Assembly (NCBI GenBank): GCA_964276145.1
Contig: CAXYDN010000007.1
Span: 248,001 to 312,000, forward strand
From: SCGC-AAA076-P13 sp964276145
GTDB lineage: Bacteria > Pseudomonadota > Gammaproteobacteria > Magnimaribacterales > D2472
DNA length: 64,000 nucleotides
Direction: 5' to 3'
The notes under the pieces were generated by a model. The model saw nothing but the letters and a program-made list of their open reading frames with translations, did not search any database and was not told the origin of the DNA. Position numbers and translations under genes: made by a program. Shown piece by piece: positions 36,510-45,577 of this stretch. How positions within the stretch are numbered: the first letter of the stretch is position 1; every line of letters starts with the position of its first letter.

Positions 36510-37691
36510 TTATATGCTTAATGAAAATAAATTAAATGCCTCATCAAGAACATAGAAGTTCTTACTCCTGCTTATAATTTTTTTTATTGGTTTCCTTGAT
36601 ATCTTCTTTCTTCCAATTGTTTTACCATTAAGAGGGTCAATAATATGAATATAACCTTCAAAATCTCCAAAAACTAGATATCCGTTAAAACTGACTGGAT
36701 TTGACAAACTTCTATTAAAATACTCATTAGATTTCCAAGATTCTTCTAAGTTTTTACTAACAAAGGTTTTTAGATTTGATTTAGACTCTACAAGAATTAT
36801 TAAGCCTCTCATTAATAAAGGTGAATAAAAAGAAGATGCTTCGGACTGCCAAATAGATCTTTTTTGAGCAATATCAAATATATTAATGTTACCTTGATAA
36901 TTAGTAGTAAAAATTAAACCATTATCAACAACTGGGCTTGAATCAGAATCAATAAGGTTTTCAAGCTCAGATGAGCCAGTTACATAAGAAATAGCTCCAT
37001 CCCAGACAGGATATCCTGAGTCTAATTCAAACACACCAAGTCTACCATTATCAAAAGTTGCATAAACCATATTGTTATCTATAACGGGACTGCTACTACC
37101 TCTAATAGTTAAAGCTGGTAGCTTTGATCTATATGACCAGACAATTTCACCAGATGTTTTATCAAGCCCAAGTAATTCACCTGAGCCTGTTTTTACAACT
37201 ACAAATTTAGTATCTATTGTAGCCGGCGCCAATACTTCGCCCTTTACATTAGATGTCCACAAAGTAGATCCATTATTTTGGTCTAAACTTATAACGTTTC
37301 CATCGACATCTGCAATAATCAATATTCCAAAACCGGCAGATATTCCAGCTGATAGAAAATTTGTTTCTTTAGTCCATTTAGTTTGTCCAGTTAAGGAATT
37401 AATTGATTTAATGTTTCCAGAAGAGTCAGCAAAATATATATCATCTCCCGCAAATGATGGAATAAAATTTCCTAATGAGTTATTGCCTGAAAATGAAATA
37501 TCCCAATTGACGTTAATATTTTTATTGTTAGCAACTTTTTCTAATTTTCTAGGTTCATCTAGCTCGAAATCATTTTCTTCACTTCCCCAAAATTTTAAAG
37601 AGCTTAATGAAGAACATGATGATAGTAGTGACCCTAAAAATATAATCAAAAAATAATTTAGAGCTTTAGATTTCTTAAATTGCTGATACAT
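36510..37691 (-). CDS. bamB: Outer-membrane assembly lipoprotein BamB
   Basis: 393 residues. Signal peptide with lipobox LLSSC near residue 26, so lipidated and exported. The mature protein is a PQQ-like beta-propeller with repeated units such as SLTGQTKWTKE, NNGSTLWTSN and KTSGEIVWSYR. BamB is an accessory part of the BAM complex that inserts outer-membrane beta-barrels. It lies between yfgM (7-nt gap) and der. BamC is encoded in this window as well. Confidence 0.95.
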   Translation of the reverse strand: MYQQFKKSKALNYFLIIFLGSLLSSCSSLSSLKFWGSEENDFELDEPRKLEKVANNKNINVNWDISFSGNNSLGNFIPSFAGDDIYFADSSGNIKSINSLTGQTKWTKETNFLSAGISAGFGILIIADVDGNVISLDQNNGSTLWTSNVKGEVLAPATIDTKFVVVKTGSGELLGLDKTSGEIVWSYRSKLPALTIRGSSSPVIDNNMVYATFDNGRLGVFELDSGYPVWDGAISYVTGSSELENLIDSDSSPVVDNGLIFTTNYQGNINIFDIAQKRSIWQSEASSFYSPLLMRGLIILVESKSNLKTFVSKNLEESWKSNEYFNRSLSNPVSFNGYLVFGDFEGYIHIIDPLNGKTIGRKKISRKPIKKIISRSKNFYVLDEAFNLFSLSI

Positions 37692-37698
37692 TTTTAGT

Positions 37699-38340
37699 TT
37701 ATAAAGATAGATTTGATATTTTCATTGCAACTATTGAAATAGACATTTCATCAGAATACTGCTCTTTTGCAAGTAAATATTGTTCTTTTGCAAGTTGGTT
37801 TTTTTCTTGTTTATTTAAAATATCACCAGAAAGCTCATGAATAATAGGGCTTGAAGAGGAAGAATATTTTTCAAGCATTTGTAATGCTGAATCATAGTTT
37901 TTATCCACATAAAGCAATCTTGCGGCATTGACTCTGGCAATCTTGTTAAATAAGTCATTCCCACCAATACCATCGGTTATGTCTATAAGTAATTTAAATA
38001 ATTCTAGAGATTTGGTAAGCTCTCCTAATCTTGCATATGATGAAGCTTGATTAAGTAATGCAACTTTTGTGTATCCAGTGTTTTTATAGGAATCTACGAG
38101 TTCATTAAATAGCTGATCAGACAACATCTGGCCTTCTTCCGTTTCTATTTCTTGCGCAATCCAATCATTATAAATCTTTGCTGCTTTTTCATTATTGACT
38201 TTTGATAGCTGATTTAAAATAATAAAACTGGATACTGCTATTATTGATATGGCAGTAAGTACTAAAATGTAATTACGATACTTTTCATAAAAATTTCTTA
38301 CTGATGCTAATCCAGCATTGTGTTCGTATACTTCATTCAT
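37699..38340 (-). CDS. yfgM: YfgM-type ancillary SecYEG translocon protein
   Basis: 213 residues. A short cytoplasmic N-terminus, one membrane helix (YILVLTAISIIAVSSFIIL, about residues 25-43) and a periplasmic TPR-like helical domain. This matches YfgM, which together with PpiD contacts the Sec translocon and periplasmic chaperones. The place between hisS and bamB is conserved. Sequence is divergent, so gene order carries much of the weight. Confidence 0.88.
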   Translation of the reverse strand: MNEVYEHNAGLASVRNFYEKYRNYILVLTAISIIAVSSFIILNQLSKVNNEKAAKIYNDWIAQEIETEEGQMLSDQLFNELVDSYKNTGYTKVALLNQASSYARLGELTKSLELFKLLIDITDGIGGNDLFNKIARVNAARLLYVDKNYDSALQMLEKYSSSSSPIIHELSGDILNKQEKNQLAKEQYLLAKEQYSDEMSISIVAMKISNLSL

Positions 38341-38354
38341 AATTATTCTTATTC

Positions 38355-39617
38355 CTAAATAGTTTGATAGAAACTGTATAACTCATCAATAGAGACAGTT
38401 TGCTGATCTTTAAGTTCATCATTTAAATGCTTTATAACAGCAGTGTTATTTTTTAACTCATCTTCACCAATGATGATTGCATAATCTGCATTATCTTTAT
38501 TAGCTCTTCTTAATTTTGATTTAAGACTACCTTCTGATAAATGAATATCTAAAACTATCTTTTTATTTAAAGACCTAAGTTGGTGGGCTATTTTATATGC
38601 TTTTGGCTCTAAATTACTAGTAACAACAAGAAATGAAACAATTTTTCTAGATGGAACATCAATGCTAACCAAATCCGCAAATCTCTCTATTCCTATCGCC
38701 ATTCCGATTGATGGCAAATCTTTGCCCCCTAGCTTTTTACAAAGATGATCATATCTGCCACCTCCTAAAAAAGAATCTTGAGCACCTAGCTCTGATGAAA
38801 TAGCCTCAAATACGAATCCGGAATAGTAATCCAAACCTCTCACTAATGAATAATCTATCTCAATATTGCATAAATCTGAAAATTCATTTTGAATTGACCT
38901 TAATAAATTTATAGATGTTTTATCTATAAAGTCTTTAATTGAAGGAGCATTTTTTAATAATTCTTGTGTTTTTATACTCTTGCTATCAAGAACTCTTAAA
39001 GGATTTTTACTGAGTCTTTGAAGATCTTTATTATCTAACGAATCTTTAAATGGCTGAAGATACTTAACAAGTGCATCACAGAATGCTTGTTTGTTTTCTT
39101 TTGTTCCAAGATGATTAATCTTTATTGAACAATTTTGTAAATTAAATCTATTAATAATTGTGCATACTAGAGAAATCATTTCAAATTCTGGAAATCCTTC
39201 TTTTATTCCAAGTATTTCTACACCAGCTTGATTGAATTGCCTATATCTACCTTTTTGAGGTCTTTCATACCGCCACATTGGACCCATGTACCAAAGTTTA
39301 TGCGATGTTTGATCTAATTTTTTTTCTATAATAGACCTTATTACACTTGCTGTACCTTCTGGTCTTAGAGCAATAGCTTTATCATTTCTATCATTAAATA
39401 TATAAATTTCTTTATTAACAATGTCTGATGTATTGCCAACTGATCTGTTAAAAAGATTTGCATCCTCAAGAGCAGGTGTTCTTATCTCATCTAGCTTATA
39501 ACTAATAAAAATTTCTTTAATTATTTGCTCTACTTCAAAGAGCTTAAAAGATAAATTATTTTTATCGCCATCACTATGATGGTCTGGCATGCCGGTCAAT
39601 GATTTAATCTTGTCCAA
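38355..39617 (-). CDS. hisS: Histidine--tRNA ligase
   Basis: 420 residues. Class II synthetase with motif 1 near the N-terminus (KLDEIRTPALED), motif 2 in ALRPEGTASVIR and GPMWRYERPQKGRYRQFNQ, the histidine-binding GLDYYSGFVFE, and the C-terminal anticodon-binding domain. It charges tRNA-His. It lies 1 nt after ispG and 14 nt before yfgM. Confidence 0.98.
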   Translation of the reverse strand: MDKIKSLTGMPDHHSDGDKNNLSFKLFEVEQIIKEIFISYKLDEIRTPALEDANLFNRSVGNTSDIVNKEIYIFNDRNDKAIALRPEGTASVIRSIIEKKLDQTSHKLWYMGPMWRYERPQKGRYRQFNQAGVEILGIKEGFPEFEMISLVCTIINRFNLQNCSIKINHLGTKENKQAFCDALVKYLQPFKDSLDNKDLQRLSKNPLRVLDSKSIKTQELLKNAPSIKDFIDKTSINLLRSIQNEFSDLCNIEIDYSLVRGLDYYSGFVFEAISSELGAQDSFLGGGRYDHLCKKLGGKDLPSIGMAIGIERFADLVSIDVPSRKIVSFLVVTSNLEPKAYKIAHQLRSLNKKIVLDIHLSEGSLKSKLRRANKDNADYAIIIGEDELKNNTAVIKHLNDELKDQQTVSIDELYSFYQTI

Positions 39618-39618
39618 T

Positions 39619-40719
39619 TTAGCTCCTTGCTATTATTTCTGTTGAATTTCTTAGTGAGAGTTTTTCTCTAACCTTTTCTTCGATTTCTTCAACAAGATTT
39701 TCACTACTAATTTTTTTATCAGGAGCGCCATCAACATATAATAAATTACTTGGGCTTGCTCCGGTAAGACCTATTTCTGCTGCTTTACTCTCACCTGGAC
39801 CATTTACATAACATCCAATAATAGCGACCTCTATATCTTCAGAGATGTCTTCAAGTCTTTCTTCTAATTCATTTACGACCTCTATAACGTTAAAGTTTTG
39901 TCTTGAGCAGCTTGGACAAGCGATAATTTTAACCCCTCTACTCCTGATATTAAGACTTTTTAAAATATCCCAGCCTACTTTAATTTCATCAACAGGATCA
40001 GATGCTAGAGAAATTCTAATAGTATCTCCAATACCTTCCGACAAAAGCATACCAACACCAATGGATGACTTTACAGTTCCTGCCCTATAACTTCCAGCTT
40101 CTGTAATTCCAAGATGAAGAGGTTGCTTAATTAAATTAGATATTTTTCTATAAGCCTCAACCGTCATTTCAATATTCGATGCTTTTAGGCTCATTTTATA
40201 ATTTTCAAAATTAAATTTATCTAAGATATCAACATGCCTTAAAGCAGACTCGACTAAGGCATCAGCATTGGGTTCTCCATATTTTTTTTGGAGATCTTTT
40301 TCTAATGATCCTGCATTAACTCCAACACGAATGGGAACATTATTATAGATAGCTGCAGAAATGACTTCTTTAATTTTTGATTCTTTTCCAATGTTACCAG
40401 GATTTATACGTAAACAATCTGCAGTATCGGCAACCGCAAGAGCAATCTTGTAATCAAAATGAATATCTGCAACAAGCGGAATAGCTACAGCACTTTTTAT
40501 TTCTTTGAAGGCCTTTGCTTCATCAAACCCTGGAACTGAAACTCTAACTATGTCTGCTCCAGCTGCTTCTAAATCATTGATCTGTTTTACAGTTGACAAG
40601 ACATCACGTGTATCAGTATTTGTCATAGATTGAATAGCTATTGGATTAGATCCACCTATTGAAACATCGCCAACGTTGACAACTTTTGTATCTTTTCTAG
40701 TAATCCAGTTACTCATCAT
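39619..40719 (-). CDS. ispG: (E)-4-hydroxy-3-methylbut-2-enyl-diphosphate synthase
   Basis: 366 residues. The TIM-barrel half starts VGDVSIGGSNPIAIQSMTNTDT. The iron-sulfur C-terminal part has IACPSCSRQNFNV and IGCYVNGPGES, supplying the three cluster cysteines. It performs the penultimate step of the MEP isoprenoid pathway, upstream of IspH. It overlaps rodZ by 11 nt. Its Fe-S cluster depends on the isc genes of the same run. Confidence 0.98.
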   Translation of the reverse strand: MMSNWITRKDTKVVNVGDVSIGGSNPIAIQSMTNTDTRDVLSTVKQINDLEAAGADIVRVSVPGFDEAKAFKEIKSAVAIPLVADIHFDYKIALAVADTADCLRINPGNIGKESKIKEVISAAIYNNVPIRVGVNAGSLEKDLQKKYGEPNADALVESALRHVDILDKFNFENYKMSLKASNIEMTVEAYRKISNLIKQPLHLGITEAGSYRAGTVKSSIGVGMLLSEGIGDTIRISLASDPVDEIKVGWDILKSLNIRSRGVKIIACPSCSRQNFNVIEVVNELEERLEDISEDIEVAIIGCYVNGPGESKAAEIGLTGASPSNLLYVDGAPDKKISSENLVEEIEEKVREKLSLRNSTEIIARS

Positions 40720-41491
40720 TAAAAATAATAGTATTTACTCTAAGTCTATTAGCATTAGTAATAAAATCAATGCTATCTCTATTATATGTTCCCTCTATAT
40801 GGTCCGCATTTCCAACAACAACCTTGAAGGGTTTTTTAATATCTAACAAATAGGTATCACCTGATTTAAAGAGTTGGTTTGCAACTAATTCGTCTCCTGA
40901 GTAAACCTCAATCCAGCATTCATCTGAAAAAGTTAAAGTTAATCTATTTTCTATATAATTATTCGTTTTATCAGTCTCTTCATATAGCTCTATAGAATCT
41001 ATTAAATTGTCAGTTACTTTCAAGTTAGTATTTATTGGTATTTCTTTTATATCTGTATTTTTAATATCATCCACAGTGCTTTTTGAAACATCTTCAATAT
41101 CTATTTGATTAAAAAAGAAAGACTTGGATAAAATAAATAATATAATAAATACGGCTAATATCACCGCACCTTTTTTTATATTGGGTGTTAATGAAGAATT
41201 AAGTTTTGTTATTGATTTTTCAATGATTTCAGATTTTCTTAAGTTTTCATCATAAATTGATGGGAAGTCACAACTAAGAGATAAGAAATCTTGATATTTT
41301 ATAAAATAAGCTCTAGCAAAACTCTCGCTTGGAAAAATAGAATAGTCACCAGATTCTATGGCTTCAATATATTTTATATTCATAATAGAAGCTTTAGCTA
41401 CTTCATTTTTACTAAGGCCAGCTTTTATTCTTCCTGCTATAAAGACTTTTCCAATTTTTACAGAATTTGCTGACTTTGCTTCTAGTGTCAT
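40709..41491 (-). CDS. rodZ: RodZ-like cytoskeletal/cell-shape protein
   Basis: 260 residues. N-terminal helix-turn-helix domain (AGRIKAGLSKNEVAKASIMNIKYIEAIESGDYSIFP) of the RodZ type, a membrane helix at about 106-124 (KKGAVILAVFIILFILSKSFFF), and a periplasmic C-terminal domain with ECWIEVYSGDELVANQLFKSGDTY. RodZ links MreB to the elongation machinery. It overlaps ispG and rlmN. pilF, normally between rlmN and rodZ, is missing. Confidence 0.88.
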   Translation of the reverse strand: MTLEAKSANSVKIGKVFIAGRIKAGLSKNEVAKASIMNIKYIEAIESGDYSIFPSESFARAYFIKYQDFLSLSCDFPSIYDENLRKSEIIEKSITKLNSSLTPNIKKGAVILAVFIILFILSKSFFFNQIDIEDVSKSTVDDIKNTDIKEIPINTNLKVTDNLIDSIELYEETDKTNNYIENRLTLTFSDECWIEVYSGDELVANQLFKSGDTYLLDIKKPFKVVVGNADHIEGTYNRDSIDFITNANRLRVNTIIFNDE

Positions 41492-42573
41492 GATATGGAT
41501 TGATGTGATATAAGTTTTTTTCCTTTAACTGATTTAGCTAATTTACCAACCAATTGTCCACAAGCTCCATCTATAGCATCACCCCTAGTCACCCTAAGTG
41601 TTGTTATAAAACCCTTATTCATTAGAACCTTTTTAAAAACTTCTATATTTTTATTATTAGATCTTTTATAGTTTGAGCCATCAAATGGATTAAACGGTAT
41701 CAAATTTATTTTACATGAAATGTTTGATAACAACTTTGCTAACTTTTTAGCAAGCTCCTCAGAATCATTAACTCCATCTATAAGAACATATTCAATAGTA
41801 ATACTTCTTTTACCATCATAAAAATCTAGATACCTGTTGCATGACTTCATTAATACACTAATTGGGTATTTTTTATTAATTGGAACTATTTCATCCCTAA
41901 GCTCATTAGTTGGAGCATGAAGAGATATTGCAAGTGATACGTCAATCTCATTAAAAAGCTGATCAATTTGCGGAGTAATTCCAGAAGTACTAATTGTAAT
42001 TCTTTTTCTGGATAGGCCATATGCAAGCTGTTCTTTCATTATTTTTGCTGATTCAATCACTGGTATAAAATTAAGTAAAGGTTCACCCATTCCCATAAAA
42101 ACAACATTCGTTATTAGAGGTTCATTATTGCTACTAAAGTTTGCAAGCCAAAGCTGGCCAATTATTTCATCTGCAGTTAAATTTTTTTCGAAGCCCTGAG
42201 CTCCAGTTGCACAAAATGTACACTGAAGTGCACAACCAGCCTGTGAAGAGATACACAATGTCATTCTTTTCTTTTCAGGTATCCGTACCATCTCAACCAT
42301 TGAACCTGATTCGAGTTTTACTAAATACTTTATAGTCCCCTCAGGAGAAGTATGAATTTCTTCAATTTTTGGTGGTAATAATATAGCCAAAGATTTTAGC
42401 CTAGATCTTAAATGTTTATTAAAATCAGACATTTCTTCAAAATCTAGAATACCTTTTTGATGGACCCATTTAATAAGCTGTTTAGCTCTAAACCTCGGTT
42501 CACCAATTTTTGCAAAGAAATCTTCTAGAGATTGAAGTGAAAACCCTAAAAGATTTACCTTTTTCTCAGACAA
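41488..42573 (-). CDS. rlmN: Dual-specificity 23S rRNA / tRNA adenine-C2 methyltransferase RlmN
   Basis: 361 residues. Radical-SAM CxxxCxxC in GCALQCTFCATG and the C-terminal methyl-carrying Cys region GDAIDGACGQL. It methylates A2503 of 23S rRNA and A37 of some tRNAs. It lies 2 nt after ndk and overlaps rodZ by 4 nt. Its [4Fe-4S] cluster needs the Isc system encoded upstream. Confidence 0.97.
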   Translation of the reverse strand: MSEKKVNLLGFSLQSLEDFFAKIGEPRFRAKQLIKWVHQKGILDFEEMSDFNKHLRSRLKSLAILLPPKIEEIHTSPEGTIKYLVKLESGSMVEMVRIPEKKRMTLCISSQAGCALQCTFCATGAQGFEKNLTADEIIGQLWLANFSSNNEPLITNVVFMGMGEPLLNFIPVIESAKIMKEQLAYGLSRKRITISTSGITPQIDQLFNEIDVSLAISLHAPTNELRDEIVPINKKYPISVLMKSCNRYLDFYDGKRSITIEYVLIDGVNDSEELAKKLAKLLSNISCKINLIPFNPFDGSNYKRSNNKNIEVFKKVLMNKGFITTLRVTRGDAIDGACGQLVGKLAKSVKGKKLISHQSIS

Positions 42574-42575
42574 AT

Positions 42576-43001
42576 TTATTTAGATACTATTTCTTCATCT
42601 TTGAAAAAATAATTAATCTCCCTCACTGCACTTATTTCTGAATCGGATCCATGAACAGCATTAGCATCAATACTGTTAGCAAAATCAGCCCTTATAGTTC
42701 CAGGAGCAGCATCTTGAGGATTTGTATTTCCCATTAGCTCCCTATTTTTTATAATAGCTCCCTCACCTTCGAGAACTTGGACAAATACTGGGCCTGAAGT
42801 CATAAATTTCTTTAAATCGTTAAAAAATGGCCTGCCTTCATGTTCAGCATAAAAACCTGATGCCGCTTGGTCATCAAGTTGTATTAGCTTGCCAGCTATT
42901 AAATGAAGACCATTTTCTTCAAATCTTGAAATTATTTTTCCAATGATATTTTTAGATACTGCGTCAGGTTTAATAATAGATAATGTTTGTTCAATTGCCA
43001 T
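42576..43001 (-). CDS. ndk: Nucleoside diphosphate kinase
   Basis: 141 residues, standard length. It starts AIEQTLSIIKPDAV, contains FVQVLEGEGAI and GNTNPQDAAPGTIR, and has the phosphorylated active-site His in NAVHGSDSEISA. It balances NTP and dNTP pools. It lies 41 nt after iscX, a small gap, and immediately before rlmN. Confidence 0.99.
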   Translation of the reverse strand: MAIEQTLSIIKPDAVSKNIIGKIISRFEENGLHLIAGKLIQLDDQAASGFYAEHEGRPFFNDLKKFMTSGPVFVQVLEGEGAIIKNRELMGNTNPQDAAPGTIRADFANSIDANAVHGSDSEISAVREINYFFKDEEIVSK

Positions 43002-43042
43002 GTTTAAATTCCTTATAAAAAATTTTAGCTATTATATGGGAC

Positions 43043-43246
43043 TTATAGATATTCTTCTATCCATAACATCTGAATAGCTTCAAGAATTTTTTCATTTGAA
43101 CTTTGTGGATCGCCATTAAAATCGTCTAATTCACATATTTTTTTATGCAGATCAGGAAAACTAATCCATTGAGGATCAATTTCAGGAAATTTATCGAATA
43201 ACTCCATAGCTATTTCATTTGTATCAAGCCATTCTATATTAGTCAT
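43043..43246 (-). CDS. iscX: Fe-S assembly protein IscX
   Basis: 67 residues, acidic. The sequence I-x-W-x-D-x-x-x-I-A-x-x-L at the start (NIEWLDTNEIAMELFDKFPEIDP) and the C-terminal ILEAIQMLWIEE match IscX, a small protein that binds IscS and modulates cluster assembly. Its start codon overlaps the last base of the fdx stop, so the genes are coupled. Last of the isc genes. Confidence 0.95.
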   Translation of the reverse strand: MTNIEWLDTNEIAMELFDKFPEIDPQWISFPDLHKKICELDDFNGDPQSSNEKILEAIQMLWIEEYL

Positions 43247-43584
43247 TAGTGATTTTCTGAGACCATATTTATATTATATTTAGGTACTTCTATCTCTATG
43301 TCTTGGTCTTTTGGAAAGGCCTGACAGCTTAATCTTGAGGTTTGTTCAAGGCCCCATGCTTTATCTAATAAATCCTCTTCTATGTCACTTGCATCATCAA
43401 GGCTTTCAAAGCCTTTTCTTACAATACAATGACATGTCGTGCATGCCGCAGACATTTCACAAGCATGCTCTATCTGAATTCCATTTCTTAGTGCTGCCTC
43501 GCATATTGTTTCATCTGGAAGACTTTCTATAGTAATACCCTCTGGACATAATTCCTCATGAGGTAAAATTTTAATTCTACTCAT
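43246..43584 (-). CDS. fdx: [2Fe-2S] ferredoxin of the ISC system
   Basis: 112 residues. Four cluster cysteines in the adrenodoxin-like arrangement: C-x5-C-x2-C in CEMSAACTTCHC, and a fourth in RLSCQAFP. It supplies electrons to the IscS/IscU scaffold reaction. It follows iscA by only 3 nt: hscB and hscA, which lie here in most gammaproteobacteria, are absent. Confidence 0.97.
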   Translation of the reverse strand: MSRIKILPHEELCPEGITIESLPDETICEAALRNGIQIEHACEMSAACTTCHCIVRKGFESLDDASDIEEDLLDKAWGLEQTSRLSCQAFPKDQDIEIEVPKYNINMVSENH

Positions 43585-43587
43585 TAA

Positions 43588-43929
43588 TTATATTGTGAAG
43601 CTTTCACCACATCCGCAAACAGCTTTAGCATTTGGATTAATAAATTTAATACCTTGATTTAATCCCTCTTTTTTGTAATCGACCAAACTTCCTTTTAAGA
43701 AGCTAAGACTGTTGTGATCAACAAAAATTTTACAGCCATTTTGGTCAAAAATTATCCCATTACTTTCAAAGTTATCAACAAAATCAAAATAATACTCATA
43801 ACCTGAGCATCCAGCCTTTCTTACTCCAATTTTAATACCTTCCCCTTTGCCCCTATTTTTTAAGCTAGATATAAAATGATTAATGGCCTCATCTGAAAAA
43901 TTTAAATCTGATGAACTGAAAACTTTCAT
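43588..43929 (-). CDS. iscA: A-type Fe-S carrier IscA
   Basis: 113 residues from the start I prefer at 43929 (MKVFSSSDLNFSDEAI). An upstream in-frame ATG at 43989 would add 20 residues and overlap iscU by 53 nt; family length (about 107) and the 7-nt gap to the iscU stop favour 43929. The three conserved cysteines are in RKAGCSGYEY and CGCGESF. It carries iron or Fe-S clusters to target proteins. Confidence 0.94.
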   Translation of the reverse strand: MKVFSSSDLNFSDEAINHFISSLKNRGKGEGIKIGVRKAGCSGYEYYFDFVDNFESNGIIFDQNGCKIFVDHNSLSFLKGSLVDYKKEGLNQGIKFINPNAKAVCGCGESFTI

Positions 43930-43936
43930 AATGTAT

Positions 43937-44341
43937 TTATTGTTTAGATTCGTAATCTTCGATTGCTTGTTTAATTGAATCTTCTGCAAGCACCGAACAA
44001 TGTATCTTAATTGGAGGTAGCTCTAAAGCATCAACAATTTCTTTATTTTTTATCTCTTTCGCTTCCTCTAGTGTCTTCCCAATTAACATCTCAACAAGCT
44101 CACTAGATGATGCTATAGCTGAGCCACAGCCATAAGTCTTAAATTTAACATCTTTAATAACATGGGTATTACCTGATGGTTCGCATTTGATTTGTAATTT
44201 CATGACATCTCCACATGCTGGAGCTCCAACCATACCCGTTCCAATATTTTCTTCAGACGGATCAAATCTGCCAACATTAAAAGCCTTAGGATTATTTAAA
44301 GTATTTTCAAATTTATCTACAACTTTTTTACTATAAGCCAT
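43937..44341 (-). CDS. iscU: Fe-S cluster scaffold IscU
   Basis: 134 residues. The three scaffold cysteines are in GAPACGDVMKL, TYGCGSAIASSSE and KIHCSVLAED. Just before the last is LPPIK, nearly identical to the LPPVK motif that HscA recognises in E. coli IscU. It receives sulfur from IscS and builds [2Fe-2S] clusters. It is 15 nt after iscS. The retained motif is notable because hscBA is not in this cluster. Confidence 0.98.
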   Translation of the reverse strand: MAYSKKVVDKFENTLNNPKAFNVGRFDPSEENIGTGMVGAPACGDVMKLQIKCEPSGNTHVIKDVKFKTYGCGSAIASSSELVEMLIGKTLEEAKEIKNKEIVDALELPPIKIHCSVLAEDSIKQAIEDYESKQ

Positions 44342-44356
44342 AATTTATCTCCATAT

Positions 44357-45577
44357 TTAGTGTGCATCCCATTTTACTGTGTCTAGATCAATTCCGTCTA
44401 AATGCATCTCCCATAAAGGTGAAAGCTCACGCAATCTATCTACAACATTATGTAAAATAGATAATGTATTATCTACTTCGTCATCATTCGTAAACCTTCC
44501 AAAAGAAAATCTTATTGAGCTATGCGCCAATTCATCTTTTCTTCCCAACGCCCTCAATACATATGATGGCTCTAGACTTGCGGATGTACATGCAGACCCT
44601 GATGAGACTGCAATATCTTTTAGTCCCATGATGAGCGACTCTCCTTCAACGAAATTAAAACTTATATTGAGTATGTTAGGTACTTTATTGTTAATGTCTC
44701 CATTAATATAAGCATGTTCAATTTTCATAGCTTCTTTAAGAAATTTTGTATGAAATGCTGTAACTTTTGCATGATCTTCTTTCATTTCTTCTTTAGCAAT
44801 TCTGAATGCTTCACCCATACCTACTATTTGATGTGGAGCCAGTGTTCCTGATCTCATGCCTCTTTCATGCCCACCGCCATGAATTAAGGCCTCAATTCTA
44901 ACTCGAGGCTTTCTTCTAACAAACAATGCGCCAATTCCTTTTGGACCATAAGTCTTATGCGCTGAAAATGACATAAGATCGACGGGTAAAACTGATAAGT
45001 CAATTTCAACTTTACCAGTACTCTGAGCTGCATCTACATGAAAAAAAACACCAGAATTTCTTGTGATCTCGCCGATTGCATCTAAATCATTTAAAGTTCC
45101 AAGCTCATTATTGATATGCATTAATGAAACCAATATTGTATTTTCTTTAATGGCATCTTTAACTTGACCAGGGTGAATAATACCTCCATCATCAGGTTCC
45201 AAATAAGTTACCTCAAAGCCTTCTCTTTCAAGTTGTCTACATGGATCAAGGACAGCTTTATGTTCTATTTTTGAAGTAATAATATGATTACCCTTTGATT
45301 TATAGAATCTTGCAACACCTTTGACAGCTAAATTATCAGCTTCAGTAGCCCCTGATGTCCAGACAATTTCTCTTGGATCACAGTTAACTAAATTTGCGAC
45401 ATGCGATCTAGCTTCTTCCACTGCATCATCAGCCTTCCAGCCATATCTGTGTGAGCGTGAAGCTGGATTACCAAACTCCCCATCTGGAGTTAAAAATTGC
45501 ATCATTTTTGATGCAACCCTTGGATCAACAGGAGTTGTGGACGCATAATCTAAATATATTGTTGAATTGATAGTCAT
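44357..45577 (-). CDS. iscS: Cysteine desulfurase IscS
   Basis: 406 residues. The PLP Lys lies in SFSAHKTYGPKGIGALF, the HVDAAQSTGK segment is present, and the active-site Cys is in SSGSACTSASLEPSYVLRALG. Group I desulfurase; it delivers sulfur to IscU and to tRNA thiolation. It overlaps iscR by 4 nt, giving coupled translation in the iscRSUA order. Confidence 0.98.
   Translation of the reverse strand: MTINSTIYLDYASTTPVDPRVASKMMQFLTPDGEFGNPASRSHRYGWKADDAVEEARSHVANLVNCDPREIVWTSGATEADNLAVKGVARFYKSKGNHIITSKIEHKAVLDPCRQLEREGFEVTYLEPDDGGIIHPGQVKDAIKENTILVSLMHINNELGTLNDLDAIGEITRNSGVFFHVDAAQSTGKVEIDLSVLPVDLMSFSAHKTYGPKGIGALFVRRKPRVRIEALIHGGGHERGMRSGTLAPHQIVGMGEAFRIAKEEMKEDHAKVTAFHTKFLKEAMKIEHAYINGDINNKVPNILNISFNFVEGESLIMGLKDIAVSSGSACTSASLEPSYVLRALGRKDELAHSSIRFSFGRFTNDDEVDNTLSILHNVVDRLRELSPLWEMHLDGIDLDTVKWDAH

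Noticed and set aside
37072..37656. 194-codon open frame opposite bamB
   Set aside because: Antisense to a clear lipoprotein beta-propeller gene; no recognisable protein features.
43930..43989. Upstream ATG at 43989 as the iscA start
   Set aside because: It would add 20 residues not found in the family and overlap iscU by 53 nt; the ATG at 43929 fits family length and spacing.
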